Shown here piece after piece: positions 51,650 through 61,144 of a stretch of 64,000 nucleotides of DNA; position 1 is the stretch's first letter, and each line of letters starts with the position of its first letter. Position numbers and translations under genes: made by a program. The notes under the pieces were generated by a model, which worked only from the letters and a program-made list of their open reading frames with translations, was not told the DNA's origin and ran no database searches. The stretch spans positions 1-64,000 of the forward strand of contig NZ_PVNB01000021.1 of NCBI RefSeq assembly GCF_003001995.1. The letters are read 5' to 3'. The stretch is from Orenia metallireducens (lineage in GTDB: Bacteria; Bacillota; Halanaerobiia; Halobacteroidales; Halobacteroidaceae).

Positions 51650-51741
51650 ACAGCCATAGTTACTTTATGATACTGGACGTAATCTTTATGTCCATAAGAC
51701 TTGGACTTTCTTATTCGTCCGGTATAAATGGCTGTTTTTTT
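51650..51741 (+). terminator. Long nested hairpin with T-run before ecfA1
   Basis: Outer arms ACAGCCAT (51650-51657)/ATGGCTGT (51728-51735), inner ATACTGGACG/CGTCCGGTAT (one G-T pair) and GTCC/GGAC, then seven Ts. Much larger than the other terminators here, so besides ending the alpha operon it could be a regulated leader for the ECF genes, whose start is 20 bases on. Confidence 0.75.
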
Positions 51742-51760
51742 ATATCAGGTTGGTGAAAAA

Positions 51761-52588
51761 ATGGGATTAATTGAGGTTCAAGACCTTTATTATAAATATA
51801 ATGATAGTGAAGAGTGGGTACTTAATGGAATTAATTTAGATATTAAAGATGGGGAATTTCTAGTAATTGTAGGACACAATGGCTCTGGTAAATCTACTTT
51901 AGCCAAAATGTTAAATGGATTATTAGTACCTAATCAGGGAACTGTAGATGTTAATGGGGATAAAACTTCTGATAGAGATAAGATCTGGGATATTAGACAG
52001 CAGGTTGGAATGGTCTTTCAAAATCCTGATAATCAGCTGGTTGCTAACATTGTAGAAGAGGACATTGCTTTTGGTCCTGAGAATTTAGGATTAGAATCCA
52101 GTGAAATTAGAAAACGAGTTGATAATTCTTTAAAAGCAGTTGCTATGGAAGAGTTTAAAAGATATGCTCCTCATAATTTATCTGGTGGTCAGAAGCAGCG
52201 TGTAGCTATTGCTGGTGTTTTGGCTATGCAACCTAAATGTTTGGTCTTAGATGAACCTACTGCAATGCTAGATCCAGTAGGTAGAAAGAGTGTAATGGAT
52301 GCTATACAGAAGTTAAATAAAGGTTTAGGAATGACTATAGTTCATATTACCCATTTTATGACTGAGGCTATTCAGGCTGATAGAATTATTGTAATGGAAG
52401 AGGGGAAGATAGTTTTAGAAGGAACTCCTCGGGATATATTTAGCCAAGTAGATAAGATCAAAGAGTACCATTTAGATGTTCCCCAAGTTACAGAGTTAGC
52501 ATTTAAACTTCACCAACAAGGTTTAAAGATAAGTCCTGATATTTTTGATATAGATAGGCTGGTGAATAAATTATGCTACTTGAAGTAA
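51761..52588 (+). CDS. ecfA1: ECF transporter ATPase EcfA1
   Basis: ABC ATPase of the shared energy-coupling module for vitamin uptake. Walker [11 protein letters not shown]-loop [10 protein letters not shown], signature LSGGQKQRV, Walker [11 protein letters not shown], and a C-terminal extension typical of EcfA. 275 residues from ATG 51761; the longer frame starts within the terminator. Overlaps ecfA2 by 16 bases. Confidence 0.95.
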   Translation: MGLIEVQDLYYKYNDSEEWVLNGINLDIKDGEFLVIVGHNGSGKSTLAKMLNGLLVPNQGTVDVNGDKTSDRDKIWDIRQQVGMVFQNPDNQLVANIVEEDIAFGPENLGLESSEIRKRVDNSLKAVAMEEFKRYAPHNLSGGQKQRVAIAGVLAMQPKCLVLDEPTAMLDPVGRKSVMDAIQKLNKGLGMTIVHITHFMTEAIQADRIIVMEEGKIVLEGTPRDIFSQVDKIKEYHLDVPQVTELAFKLHQQGLKISPDIFDIDRLVNKLCYLK

Positions 52589-53427
52589 GGAATTTAAGTC
52601 ATAATTATGATGTTGAGTTGAACCCTAACAACTATATTTTAAAGGATATTAATTTTAAAGTTGCTAAAGGGGAATTTATTGGTTTAATAGGTCATACTGG
52701 CTCTGGTAAGTCGACTTTAGTTCAGACCCTAAATGGATTGATTAGACCAACTGAAGGTAAGATTATGATTAACAACCAAGACATAACCAAAACTAAGAAG
52801 CTAAAAGAGATTAGAAAAAAGGTAGGGCTAGTCTTTCAATATCCTGAACATCAATTATTTGAAGAGACAATCTTTGCAGATGTTGCTTTTGGACCCAAGA
52901 ATTTAGGTTTGAAGGATAAGGAAATTGAAGAGAGAGTAAAGAAGGCTTTAAAGTTAGTTAACTTAGATTTTGAAGAGTTCAAAGATAGATCTCCTTTTAG
53001 ATTATCAGGTGGGCAACAAAGAAGAGTTGCTATTGCTGGAGTATTAGCAATGGAGCCTGAAATATTAATATTAGATGAGCCAACTGCGGGATTAGATCCT
53101 AAAGCAAGAAAAGAGTTGATTAAAGAGATAATTGATTTAAAAGATAAATTTGGTTTAACTATTATATTAATTTCTCATCGCATGGAAGAGGTTGCTCAAT
53201 TGGCTGATAGAGTATTGGTATTAGAGAAGGGTAAATTGGTGTTAGAAGGTGCTCCTAGTTATGTCTTTGATCATGACCAGTTACTGGAAAGTATTGGTTT
53301 AGGTATTCCTCAGGTAACAAAGATAATGAAAAACTTAAAGCAGAAGTTAAATAATTTAGAAATTACTACAGATATCTTTACTGTGGAAGAGGCGAAAGAA
53401 GAAATTCTAAAGTTGATGAGAGGGTAA
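52573..53427 (+). CDS. ecfA2: ECF transporter ATPase EcfA2
   Basis: Second ATPase of the heterodimer. Walker [11 protein letters not shown]-loop [10 protein letters not shown], signature LSGGQQRRV, Walker [11 protein letters not shown]. 284 residues. Together with EcfA1 and EcfT it forms the energising module; substrate-binding S components must be encoded elsewhere. Confidence 0.95.
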   Translation: MLLEVRNLSHNYDVELNPNNYILKDINFKVAKGEFIGLIGHTGSGKSTLVQTLNGLIRPTEGKIMINNQDITKTKKLKEIRKKVGLVFQYPEHQLFEETIFADVAFGPKNLGLKDKEIEERVKKALKLVNLDFEEFKDRSPFRLSGGQQRRVAIAGVLAMEPEILILDEPTAGLDPKARKELIKEIIDLKDKFGLTIILISHRMEEVAQLADRVLVLEKGKLVLEGAPSYVFDHDQLLESIGLGIPQVTKIMKNLKQKLNNLEITTDIFTVEEAKEEILKLMRG

Positions 53428-53430
53428 AAA

Positions 53431-54225
53431 ATGTTAAATGATATTATGATAGGTCAGTATATTGAAAAAGATTCTCTAATTCATAATCTCGACCCACGGG
53501 CTAAAATATTAGTTATTAGTTTTTTTATTATTTCTATTTTCTTAATAGAATCTTTTTTAGGTTATGGTGTTTTGGCTTTATTTATTTTATTAACGGTATT
53601 CTTATCTAGGATTAATTTGAAATATATTCTAAGAAGTATTAAACCTTTGCTCTTTATTATTATATTTACCTTAGTTATTCATCTCTTTATGACCAAAGGT
53701 GGTAGAGTTTTATGGCATTGGAATTTTCTATCTATTGAAGAAGAAGGGCTAAGAATGGGATCTTTTATGTCATTGCGCTTGATTTTTTTGATTTCATATA
53801 CCTCTTTGCTAACATTAACTACTTCTCCACTAGAGTTGACTGATGGTCTAGAAAGGCTATTAAATCCTTTTAAAAGAATTGGTCTTCCTGCCCATGAATT
53901 GGCTATGATGATGACAATTGCTTTAAGATTTATTCCTACATTATTGGAAGAGGCTGAGAAGATAATGAAGGCACAAAAAGCTAGAGGTGCTGATTTTGAG
54001 GGGGGGAATCTAATTCAGAAGGCTAAGAATTTAATTCCTTTATTAGTGCCTTTATTTGTAAATGCTTTTCGTAGAGCTGATGAATTAGCTCTTGCTATGG
54101 AGGCTAGATGTTATCGTGGTGGAGAAAATCGTACTAGAATGAATGTATTAGCCTTTGCACGGAAAGATTATATAGTAACAGTTATAAGTATAATATATTT
54201 AAGTTTAGTAGGTATATTTCTATAG
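53431..54225 (+). CDS. ecfT: ECF transporter transmembrane protein EcfT
   Basis: 264 residues with about five or six membrane segments. The two coupling-helix motifs are seen as KAQKARGADFEGG and AMEARCYRGGENRT (the ARG signatures). Starts 4 bases after ecfA2. Confidence 0.95.
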   Translation: MLNDIMIGQYIEKDSLIHNLDPRAKILVISFFIISIFLIESFLGYGVLALFILLTVFLSRINLKYILRSIKPLLFIIIFTLVIHLFMTKGGRVLWHWNFLSIEEEGLRMGSFMSLRLIFLISYTSLLTLTTSPLELTDGLERLLNPFKRIGLPAHELAMMMTIALRFIPTLLEEAEKIMKAQKARGADFEGGNLIQKAKNLIPLLVPLFVNAFRRADELALAMEARCYRGGENRTRMNVLAFARKDYIVTVISIIYLSLVGIFL

Positions 54226-54237
54226 TAGGTGAATTTA

Positions 54238-54972
54238 ATGAGAAATTTAAAGTGTACTGTTTCCTATGATGGCAGTAATTATCATGGTTTTCAACGCCAA
54301 GAAAATGCTTTAGCCGTTCAAGAAGTAATTGAAAGAGCAATAGAGAGTCTAGTCAAAAAAGAAATTAAGATTATAGCTGCTAGTAGGACCGATTCTGGAG
54401 TTCATGCCAAAGGTCAGGTCTTTAATTTTAAAGTAGAAAGTTCTATTCCAACTGCTAAATTTCCTATAGCTTTGAATACTAAACTTCCTGATGATGTTGT
54501 AATAGTAGATGCTTGTGAAGTTGCAGATGACTTCCATGCTCGTTATCATACTGCTGATAAAATATATGAGTATCAGATATATAATGCTGAATTTCCTTCA
54601 CCTTTTTATCGTAATTATGCTTATCATATTTATAATCAATTAGATTTGGATCTAATGAAGGAAGGGGCAGAATATTTAATTGGAGAGCGTGATTTTTCAT
54701 CTTTTCGCTCTGCTGGTTGTAATGCTAAAACTCCAATTCGTAAGATTTTTAGTATAGATATAGATAGAAAAGATAGACTAATCAAGTTGAGTATTCATGG
54801 CAATGGGTTTTTATATAATATGGTCAGAATTATTGTCGGTACATTAGTCAAGGTTGCTTTGGGAAGGATAAATCCTAAAGCTATTCAAGACATACTATCG
54901 GCTAAGGATAGAAGCAAAGCAGGACCTACTGCACCAGCGCAAGGTCTAATTTTAAAGAGGATTAACTATTAA
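54238..54972 (+). CDS. truA: tRNA pseudouridine(38-40) synthase
   Basis: 244 residues. YDGSNYHGFQRQ start, catalytic Asp in the conserved ASRTDSGVHAKGQV, and the C-terminal GNGFLYNMVRIIVGTLV. ATG 54238 after AGGTGA. The ecfA1-ecfA2-ecfT-truA-rplM-rpsI order equals that of Bacillus. Confidence 0.95.
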   Translation: MRNLKCTVSYDGSNYHGFQRQENALAVQEVIERAIESLVKKEIKIIAASRTDSGVHAKGQVFNFKVESSIPTAKFPIALNTKLPDDVVIVDACEVADDFHARYHTADKIYEYQIYNAEFPSPFYRNYAYHIYNQLDLDLMKEGAEYLIGERDFSSFRSAGCNAKTPIRKIFSIDIDRKDRLIKLSIHGNGFLYNMVRIIVGTLVKVALGRINPKAIQDILSAKDRSKAGPTAPAQGLILKRINY

Positions 54973-55060
54973 TATCACTGATAGCTTTTAGTTATTATCT
55001 CAGTAAAGATAAATTATTAAATCTCTTAGTTAGGTAGATAGAAATAAATATTAAAAAGTC

Positions 55061-55089
55061 TTGACACTTTTTGCTGGTTATAATAAAAT
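55061..55089 (+). promoter_or_regulatory. Promoter of rplM-rpsI
   Basis: TTGACA (55061-55066), 17-base spacer, TAAAAT (55084-55089). Confidence 0.85.
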
Positions 55090-55095
55090 AATATA

Positions 55096-55168
55096 CGTGA
55101 TTGTGTTTGTCACTCATGCTGGCAGCCCCGGTCAGTGTAAGTTAATAATATAAATATAAGTTACAAGG
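55096..55168 (+). promoter_or_regulatory. L13-type ribosomal leader
   Basis: The untranslated leader contains the hairpin CTGGC/GTCAG around AGCCCCG, followed by GTGTAAG and arms GTAA/TTAC up to the SD. Position (before rplM) and the GCTGGCAGCCCCGGTCAG core resemble the L13 leader family, in which L13 represses its own operon. Based on memory of the motif, not on a covariance search. Confidence 0.6.
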
Positions 55169-55178
55169 AGGGAAGAAA

Positions 55179-55607
55179 ATGAGCACATATATGGCTAAAC
55201 CACAAGACATTAATCGTGAGTGGTATGTAGTAGATATGGATGGTAAAACATTAGGACGTGTAGCTACTGAGATAGCTAAGATTTTACAAGGTAAGAATAA
55301 GCCAATGTATACTCCACATATCGATACAGGAGATTTTGTAATCGTAGTAAATGCTGATAAAGTTCATTTGACTGGAAAGAAGTTAGAGCAAAAAATGTAT
55401 CATAAACATTCTAGATACCCTGGAGGATTAAAATCAACTCCCTATGGTGAGTTATTAGCTAAAGAGCCTGAAAAGGTTATCGAGCTTGCTGTAAAAAGAA
55501 TGTTACCTAAGAATAAATTAGGTCGTCAAATGTTTAAAAAATTAAAGGTCTATGCTGGTGCTGAACATCCACACCAAGCTCAAGAGCCTAAAGAATTAGA
55601 ACTATAA
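55179..55607 (+). CDS. rplM: 50S ribosomal protein L13
   Basis: 142 residues; [21 protein letters not shown] start region and [16 protein letters not shown] end. Preceded by AAGGAGGG. Pairs with rpsI. Confidence 0.97.
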   Translation: MSTYMAKPQDINREWYVVDMDGKTLGRVATEIAKILQGKNKPMYTPHIDTGDFVIVVNADKVHLTGKKLEQKMYHKHSRYPGGLKSTPYGELLAKEPEKVIELAVKRMLPKNKLGRQMFKKLKVYAGAEHPHQAQEPKELEL

Positions 55608-55627
55608 TACGGAAGGAGGAGATTTAA

Positions 55628-56023
55628 GTGGCAGCAGAAGTTGAATACTTAGGTACTGGACGGAGAAAAAATTCAGTTGCTCGCGTTAGATTATTGCCAG
55701 GTGACGGTAAAATCGTTGTTAACAACAAGCCTTTAGCTGACTATTTTGGTAGAGATGTTTTAGAGCAAGTTGTAAAGCAACCTTTAGAAGTAACTGAAAC
55801 TTTAGGAGAATTTGATGTAGTTGTTTCAGTTGAAGGTGGAGGAACTTCAGGACAAGCTGGAGCTATTCGCCATGGAATTGCTCGTGCATTATTAGAAACT
55901 GAAGGTGACTATAGAGGTGCACTTAAGAAAGCTGGTTACTTAACTCGTGACCCAAGAATGAAAGAACGTAAGAAATATGGACGTAAGAAGGCTCGTAAGA
56001 AGCCACAATTTTCAAAAAGATAA
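55628..56023 (+). CDS. rpsI: 30S ribosomal protein S9
   Basis: 131 residues, GTG start. [14 protein letters not shown] near the N-terminus and the terminal KKPQFSKR that reaches P-site tRNA. Confidence 0.97.
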   Translation: MAAEVEYLGTGRRKNSVARVRLLPGDGKIVVNNKPLADYFGRDVLEQVVKQPLEVTETLGEFDVVVSVEGGGTSGQAGAIRHGIARALLETEGDYRGALKKAGYLTRDPRMKERKKYGRKKARKKPQFSKR

Positions 56024-56056
56024 TCACATTACATCAATATATCTTACTTACTACCG

Positions 56057-56083
56057 AGGAAGGGTGTTTACTCTTCCTTTTTT
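56057..56083 (+). terminator. Terminator of rplM-rpsI
   Basis: AGGAAGGGT and ACTCTTCCT form a 9-bp stem (one G-T) with a GTTT loop, then TTTTTC. Confidence 0.9.
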
Positions 56084-56160
56084 CTTATGTGTATTGAAAA
56101 TTATAATAGCTATTTAGTAAATACTATTTATATATGTAGTTGACATCGGAGGTAATTATA

Positions 56161-57231
56161 GTGTTAAATCCTAGAATTGAGATTAATCTAGCTGAGATAG
56201 AAAATAATACCAAAAAGATAGTTGAATTAGCAAGTAACAGAGGGATTGATATTTGGGCAGTTACTAAGGGAGCTACTGCTGACTTAAAGGTTGCTAAAGC
56301 TATGTTAGCAGGAGGTGCAGTTGGTTTAGCTGATTCTAGAATTAGAAATTTAAAAGGGTTAAAGAGTTTAGATTGCCCCTTAATGTTACTTAGAATTCCA
56401 ATGTTGAGTGAAGTTAATGAAGTCGTAGAAATAGTCGATATCAGTCTGAATTCCGAGCTAGAGCTTATCAAGAGATTAAATCAAGTAGCTAACAGCAAGG
56501 GTAAAGTACATAAGATAATTTTGATGGTGGATCTAGGAGACAGACGGGAAGGGATCTTACCAGAAGATCTTTTTGAGGTGGCTAAAGTTACTAAGAAATT
56601 ATCCAATATTGAGCTAATTGGCTTAGGGACCAATTTAGCTTGTTTTAGAGGAATATTACCTAATCAAGATAATATGACTCAATTGATGGATTTAGTTAAT
56701 AATATAAGGGAAGAGTTAGAGATAGAACTTCCTATTATTTCAGCAGGAAATAGTAGCTCATTACCATTACTATTGGATTTAAAGCATACCCCTGTTAGCA
56801 ATCAGCTGAGGGTGGGGGAAACCATCCTGTTGGGTAGAGAAGTCCCTAGTGGAGAAAAGTTTGAATTGACGAGCTTAGCTACCTTTAAATTAATAGCAGA
56901 GTTAATAGAGTTAAAGGAAAAACCAACTGCTTCTCAAGGGGAGCAGGGAAATAATGCCTTTGGTCAGAAACAGGAGATTTTAGATAAAGGGGTTAGAAAG
57001 CGAGGGATTTTAGGGATTGGACGGCAGGATATAGACCCTAACTCTCTTTTTCCTCTAAACCCTAAGATAAGCATCGAAGGTGCTAGTAGTGATCACTTAA
57101 TTGTTGATTTGAGCAAAGTTGATAATATTAAACTAGGTGATGAGATAGAATTTAGATTGGGTTATGGTTCATTATTACATGCTATGACATCGCCTTATGT
57201 AGAAAAGGTCTATCATATAGAGGAGGAGTAA
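56161..57231 (+). CDS. orr: Ornithine racemase (Orr-type, PLP-dependent)
   Basis: Alanine-racemase-like TIM barrel; the PLP lysine is Lys36 in AVTKG. Segments [56 protein letters not shown] and the C-terminal [13 protein letters not shown] line up with clostridial Orr, which interconverts L- and D-ornithine. 356 residues from GTG 56161 after GGAGGT. The adjacent arginase supplies ornithine, which supports the assignment. Another amino-acid racemase specificity is possible. Confidence 0.85.
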   Translation: MLNPRIEINLAEIENNTKKIVELASNRGIDIWAVTKGATADLKVAKAMLAGGAVGLADSRIRNLKGLKSLDCPLMLLRIPMLSEVNEVVEIVDISLNSELELIKRLNQVANSKGKVHKIILMVDLGDRREGILPEDLFEVAKVTKKLSNIELIGLGTNLACFRGILPNQDNMTQLMDLVNNIREELEIELPIISAGNSSSLPLLLDLKHTPVSNQLRVGETILLGREVPSGEKFELTSLATFKLIAELIELKEKPTASQGEQGNNAFGQKQEILDKGVRKRGILGIGRQDIDPNSLFPLNPKISIEGASSDHLIVDLSKVDNIKLGDEIEFRLGYGSLLHAMTSPYVEKVYHIEEE

Positions 57232-57233
57232 CT

Positions 57234-58127
57234 TTGAAAGTAAAGATAGTGGGTGTTCCTTCATATCTTGGTGCCAATTGTCGTGGTGTAGATATGGGAC
57301 CAAGTGCAGTACGTTATGCTGGTTTAATTAAGATGATAAGAAATATGGGTATAGATGTTGAAGATGCTGGAGATGTTAATATACCAAATGTAGAATCCAA
57401 AGATTTAAAAACTGAAGATATTAATTATTTAGATGAGATTATTGAAATTTGTGAAGATTTGAGTAATAAAGTAGAGGTACTAATTAAAGATAATATCATG
57501 CCTATTATCTTGGGTGGTGACCATAGTATTAGTATTGGTAGCGTTGGAGGTTTAGCTAAGGCTAAGGATAACATAGGGCTTATTTGGATAGATGCTCATG
57601 GTGACTTTAATACTCATGAAACTACTTGTACAGGGAATATTCATGGAATGTCTCTCGCGACCTTAGTAGGAAGAGGTTTGAACAAGTTAGTAGAAATTGG
57701 TGGTATCACACCTAAAGTAAAGGAAGAGAATGTAGTACTGATTGGAGTAAGAGATTTAGATAGAAGTGAAAGAGACTTATTACTGGAATCAAAGGTAACG
57801 GTTTTTACTATGGATGATATTGATAGAATGGGTATAGCTGAAGTTATGCAAAAAGCAATAGTGATTAGTAGTAAAGATACCAAAGGGGTTCATTTAAGCT
57901 TTGATATGGATGTGTTAGACCCTTTAGAAGCACCAGGAGTAGGAACACCAGTTAAGGGTGGGATTAATTATCGTGAAGCACATCTGGCTTTAGAGATGAT
58001 AGCAGAGGCTGATATTTTAACTTCTATTGAATTAGTTGAGGTCAATCCTATCTTAGACCGATATAATCGGACTGCTGAATTAGCAGTAGATTTGATTACC
58101 TCAGCACTTGGTAAGAGAATATTATAG
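57234..58127 (+). CDS. rocF: Arginase
   Basis: Hydrolyses arginine to ornithine and urea with two Mn ions. Metal ligands are in [14 protein letters not shown] and SFDMDVLDP; the family start [23 protein letters not shown] matches Bacillus arginase (here split: [14 protein letters not shown]). 297 residues. TTG start, 2 bases after orr, with AGGAGGAG as SD, so clearly one operon. Agmatinase activity is less likely from the RGVDMGP segment. Confidence 0.9.
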   Translation: MKVKIVGVPSYLGANCRGVDMGPSAVRYAGLIKMIRNMGIDVEDAGDVNIPNVESKDLKTEDINYLDEIIEICEDLSNKVEVLIKDNIMPIILGGDHSISIGSVGGLAKAKDNIGLIWIDAHGDFNTHETTCTGNIHGMSLATLVGRGLNKLVEIGGITPKVKEENVVLIGVRDLDRSERDLLLESKVTVFTMDDIDRMGIAEVMQKAIVISSKDTKGVHLSFDMDVLDPLEAPGVGTPVKGGINYREAHLALEMIAEADILTSIELVEVNPILDRYNRTAELAVDLITSALGKRIL

Positions 58128-58132
58128 AATTA

Positions 58133-58216
58133 ACAATTAGCAATGTGAAATTTACAATTAAGAACTACAATAATAGTAATTGTTCATTGTAAACTGTACA
58201 TTGTAAATTAAAAAAG
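58133..58216 (+). repeat. Long-hairpin element before the MEMO-AMMECR1 gene
   Basis: AACAATTAGCAATGTGAAA...CAATTAAGAACTA is largely complementary to TAGTAATTGTTCATTG...ACATTGTAAATT. About 85 bases can fold on themselves. Similar in style (short CAATT/ACAAT-type units) to the element at 20151-20266. Confidence 0.6.
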
Positions 58217-58228
58217 GAGTGGTTATCT

Positions 58229-59638
58229 ATGACAGGAGTTGTTCTGGCTGCTTTAGCACCCCATCCACCGATATTAATTCCTGAGATTGGTGGAAAGGAG
58301 ATTGAGCAGATTGCTAAAACTCAAATTAGTATCAGAAAGTTGGCTGAAGAGATTAAAGAGGTTGACCCTGATATAATAGTTACTATCAGTCCCCATGGAC
58401 CAGTGTTTTCTGATGCAGTTAGTATTTTAAGTGCAGAGAATTTATCAGGTGATTTTGGGGATTTTGGACGTGAAGATGTAGAGTTAAGTTATAAGTTAGC
58501 TGAGAAGTTTACCAGTGAGTTAGCTATAGCTGCAAACAAGAATAAAATTACTACGGCAAGAATTGATAAAGCTACAGCTAGAAAATTAGAGGTCAAGATG
58601 GAATTGGACCATGGTGTTCTAGTACCTATGTATTATCTCAATGAAGTAGGGGTAAATAAACCTATAGTTCCAGTTAATATTGGGATGTTATCTTATGAGG
58701 AGCTATACACTTTTGGAAAGATAATCCAACTAGTAGCAGAGCGGTTAGAATCTAAAGTAACTGTACTAGCTAGTGGAGATCTATCACATCGCCTAACAAC
58801 TAATGCACCAGCAGGTTATGATCCTAAAGCTAAAGATTTTGATGAGAGATTAGTCCATTATCTAAACACTTTAGAGGTTGAGAATATCTTTGAGATGGAT
58901 AATCAACTGATTCAGCGAGCAGGAGAATGTGGATTACGCCCTTTAACTATGATGTTAGGGGCAATGGACCGCTTAGATGTTGATGGTGGAGTCTTATCTT
59001 ATGAAGGTCCTTTTGGCGTAGGATATGCAGTAGCGACCTATCGTGTTAAAGGGAAGAAAGAAGAAGTGGGGTTGTTAGATAAATTACATAAAAGAAAGCA
59101 GGATAGATTATCACAAATTAGAAGTAATGAAAGTGAAATTGTCAAGCTAGCCAGAAAGTCTGTAGAAGAGTATATCAAGAATAGGGAAGTTATAGATCCA
59201 CCTGCTCAACTTGAGCCTCAGTTAGCTGGAAGAGCTGGAGCATTTGTTTCAATTAAGAAAAATGGAAATTTACGAGGATGTATTGGTACTACTCAAGCTA
59301 CTAAGGCTAATTTAGCCTATGAAATTATTTACAATGCTCTTGGAGCTGCCTTTGAAGATCCGAGATTTGAGCCAGTCAATCTTAATGAAATAGATGAGTT
59401 AACCTATGCTGTAGATGTTTTAGGAGAAGCGGAGAGTATAGAGAGCATTGAGAAGTTAAACCCTAAGAAATATGGAGTTATTGTTAGACGGGGTGAAAGG
59501 GCTGGGTTGTTGTTACCAGATTTAGAAGGTATAGATACTGCTAAAAAGCAAGTGGAGATAGCTAAGAGAAAAGCTGGTATCCCAATAGAGGAAGAAGATA
59601 TAGAATTGATGAGATTTACAGTAACGAGATATAAGTAA
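58229..59638 (+). CDS. amrB-amrA: Fused AmmeMemoRadiSam proteins B and A (MEMO1-AMMECR1)
   Basis: 469 residues. Residues 1-~270 are a MEMO/class III extradiol dioxygenase-like domain (LAPHPPILIPEIGG, ISPHGPVFSD, ASGDLSHRL). Residues ~290-469 are an AMMECR1 domain with its signature LRGCIG and FEDPRFEPV. In many bacteria both occur beside a radical-SAM enzyme, forming the AmmeMemoRadiSam system of unknown function. Here that partner directly follows but is broken (59716-60074). ATG after AAAGGAG. Confidence 0.9.
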   Translation: MTGVVLAALAPHPPILIPEIGGKEIEQIAKTQISIRKLAEEIKEVDPDIIVTISPHGPVFSDAVSILSAENLSGDFGDFGREDVELSYKLAEKFTSELAIAANKNKITTARIDKATARKLEVKMELDHGVLVPMYYLNEVGVNKPIVPVNIGMLSYEELYTFGKIIQLVAERLESKVTVLASGDLSHRLTTNAPAGYDPKAKDFDERLVHYLNTLEVENIFEMDNQLIQRAGECGLRPLTMMLGAMDRLDVDGGVLSYEGPFGVGYAVATYRVKGKKEEVGLLDKLHKRKQDRLSQIRSNESEIVKLARKSVEEYIKNREVIDPPAQLEPQLAGRAGAFVSIKKNGNLRGCIGTTQATKANLAYEIIYNALGAAFEDPRFEPVNLNEIDELTYAVDVLGEAESIESIEKLNPKKYGVIVRRGERAGLLLPDLEGIDTAKKQVEIAKRKAGIPIEEEDIELMRFTVTRYK

Positions 59639-59640
59639 AA

Positions 59641-59700
59641 GTTTAAGTTTGAGTAATGAAAAAGATCTAGCTATTACTTAATTTTATTCTTAAACTTAAA
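59641..59700 (+). repeat. Hairpin between amrB-amrA and the amrS remnant
   Basis: TTTAAGTTT/AAACTTAAA outer arms and AGTAAT/ATTACT inner arms. No T-run follows, so it is not a clear terminator. Confidence 0.55.
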
Positions 59701-59715
59701 TTGTGGGGTGAAAAA

Positions 59716-60074
59716 GTGAAGGAAGCACTTTACTATCAAGATGAAGGTAAGAGGATAAGATGTCAACTCTGTCCCCATTATTGCTTGTTAGCTGAAGGGC
59801 AGAGTGGTCATTGTCAGGTTAGAAAGGTAGAGGACAATAGTATCAATTGGACATACCTCCAACTCCTATAAAGTCTCTAATTAGAGCTAAGGAGATTGCC
59901 GAGGAGAAGTTGGATTATGTTTACTTGGGGAATGTTGAGGGGCAAGAATACCGAAACACCTATTGTCCAAACTGTAAGGAAGAAGTTATTTCTAGAAACT
60001 ATAATGTTGTACAGATTAATCTCGATGGTAAAAAGTGTTCTAACTGTGGACAGGAGATTAAAGTGATTTTATAG
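59716..60074 (+). pseudogene. amrS: Remnant of AmmeMemoRadiSam radical SAM enzyme, internal deletion
   Basis: GTG 59716 opens the family N-terminus (MKEALYYQDEGKRIRC.LCPHYC, Cys16/19/23/33) but the frame stops at 59869-59871 after 51 codons. From about 59850 another frame (+2 relative) gives the family C-terminus: DIPPTPIKSLIRAKEIA, YVYLGNVEGQEYRNTYCPNC and CSNCGQEI. The middle ~210 codons, including the radical-SAM CxxxCxxC barrel, are missing. So a deletion joined the two ends out of frame. No activity is possible from this locus; a functional copy elsewhere cannot be excluded. Confidence 0.85.
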
Positions 60075-60210
60075 GATGGAATAAATTGATTGAATAACAA
60101 ATAAATATGAATTCTTATGATAGTTGAGAAATTGATATAATATACTCATTAACTGCTATTATCTATATTAAAATTCAACTAGTACACTGTACAAAAGAAT
60201 AAAAGTGACC

Positions 60211-60945
60211 TTAAAAAGGCCATTTGTCAAAAGAAAACAGATATAAACTCAGACTGGCTTGGTAAGTAGCTTGAAATATAACTGAAGTTACTAACGAATC
60301 AGTCTTTTCATATAGATATGTAGTTAAGATTGCCATTAATAGATGAATTGCAATGGTTATTAATCTTAAGTCTAAATAGCTAAGGGCATAGTATAAAGTA
60401 TTGAGCATAAATCCTATAATGATTCCATACTCTTTTTTAAAATGATAATAGACGAAGCCTCTATAGAACAATTCTTTGCTAAAGGCGGGAATCAGATAAC
60501 AGATAAATAAAATAACGAAATAAATTATACTTAGCCTAAAATCATTTCCATTATGTATATTGATTATGGAATTAACCCTTAAGTTCTTATCAGATAGATG
60601 TATGATTATTATACCAAAGAGAAAGAAAAAGCTTAACTGTAGACCTAATTTGCTATTTTCAATAAAATTCTTAAAGCTGATTCCTAACTCTTGAAAGGAT
60701 AGGTCATATACCATAGTAGTATAATATAGTAAGAAGGAGATAAAGAAACTACTTCCTATGAACTTAAAAATCATTATATAGAAGTTATTTATGTATGGTA
60801 TATCAAAGGATACATATAATTGAAAGAATAGAATCAAAAAATTAATTAGATACCAAACTAACTGTGCTTTGATAATCTCTTTAAGGTATAAGTATCTATT
60901 TTGATTATCATTATTTTCAGTAGATGGATTCTCTTCTTTAGACAT
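60211..60945 (-). CDS. CPBP-family membrane protein, catalytic residues altered
   Basis: 244 residues, about seven or eight membrane segments, from the second of two ATGs (the first, at 60951, is 2 bases from AGGAGG). The family's EExxxR motif reads KELFYR, the middle histidine motif has Asn, and the last HxxxN motif reads QATYQ (YEKTDSLVTSVIFQATYQ). So the fold of CAAX/bacteriocin-processing (CPBP) proteases is recognisable, but all usual metal/catalytic residues except one Glu and the Arg are changed. Probably a non-proteolytic relative. Only minus-strand gene in the window. Confidence 0.7.
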   Translation of the reverse strand: MSKEENPSTENNDNQNRYLYLKEIIKAQLVWYLINFLILFFQLYVSFDIPYINNFYIMIFKFIGSSFFISFLLYYTTMVYDLSFQELGISFKNFIENSKLGLQLSFFFLFGIIIIHLSDKNLRVNSIINIHNGNDFRLSIIYFVILFICYLIPAFSKELFYRGFVYYHFKKEYGIIIGFMLNTLYYALSYLDLRLITIAIHLLMAILTTYLYEKTDSLVTSVIFQATYQASLSLYLFSFDKWPF

Positions 60946-61144
60946 TTCCATTCCTCCTAGCCGTGAGATTATATGATATCTATTCTATATATGTAAAAAA
61001 ATTCCTGCTAAATTCTTATATTCACATTTGAATTCTATAATATTAATTGCTAATAGATTAGATTTTTGTTAGAATATATTTAATATAAATTCGTTAGCAG
61101 CTACAATAATTATTTGATAGCTAATCATAGAAGGAGGAGAGAAG

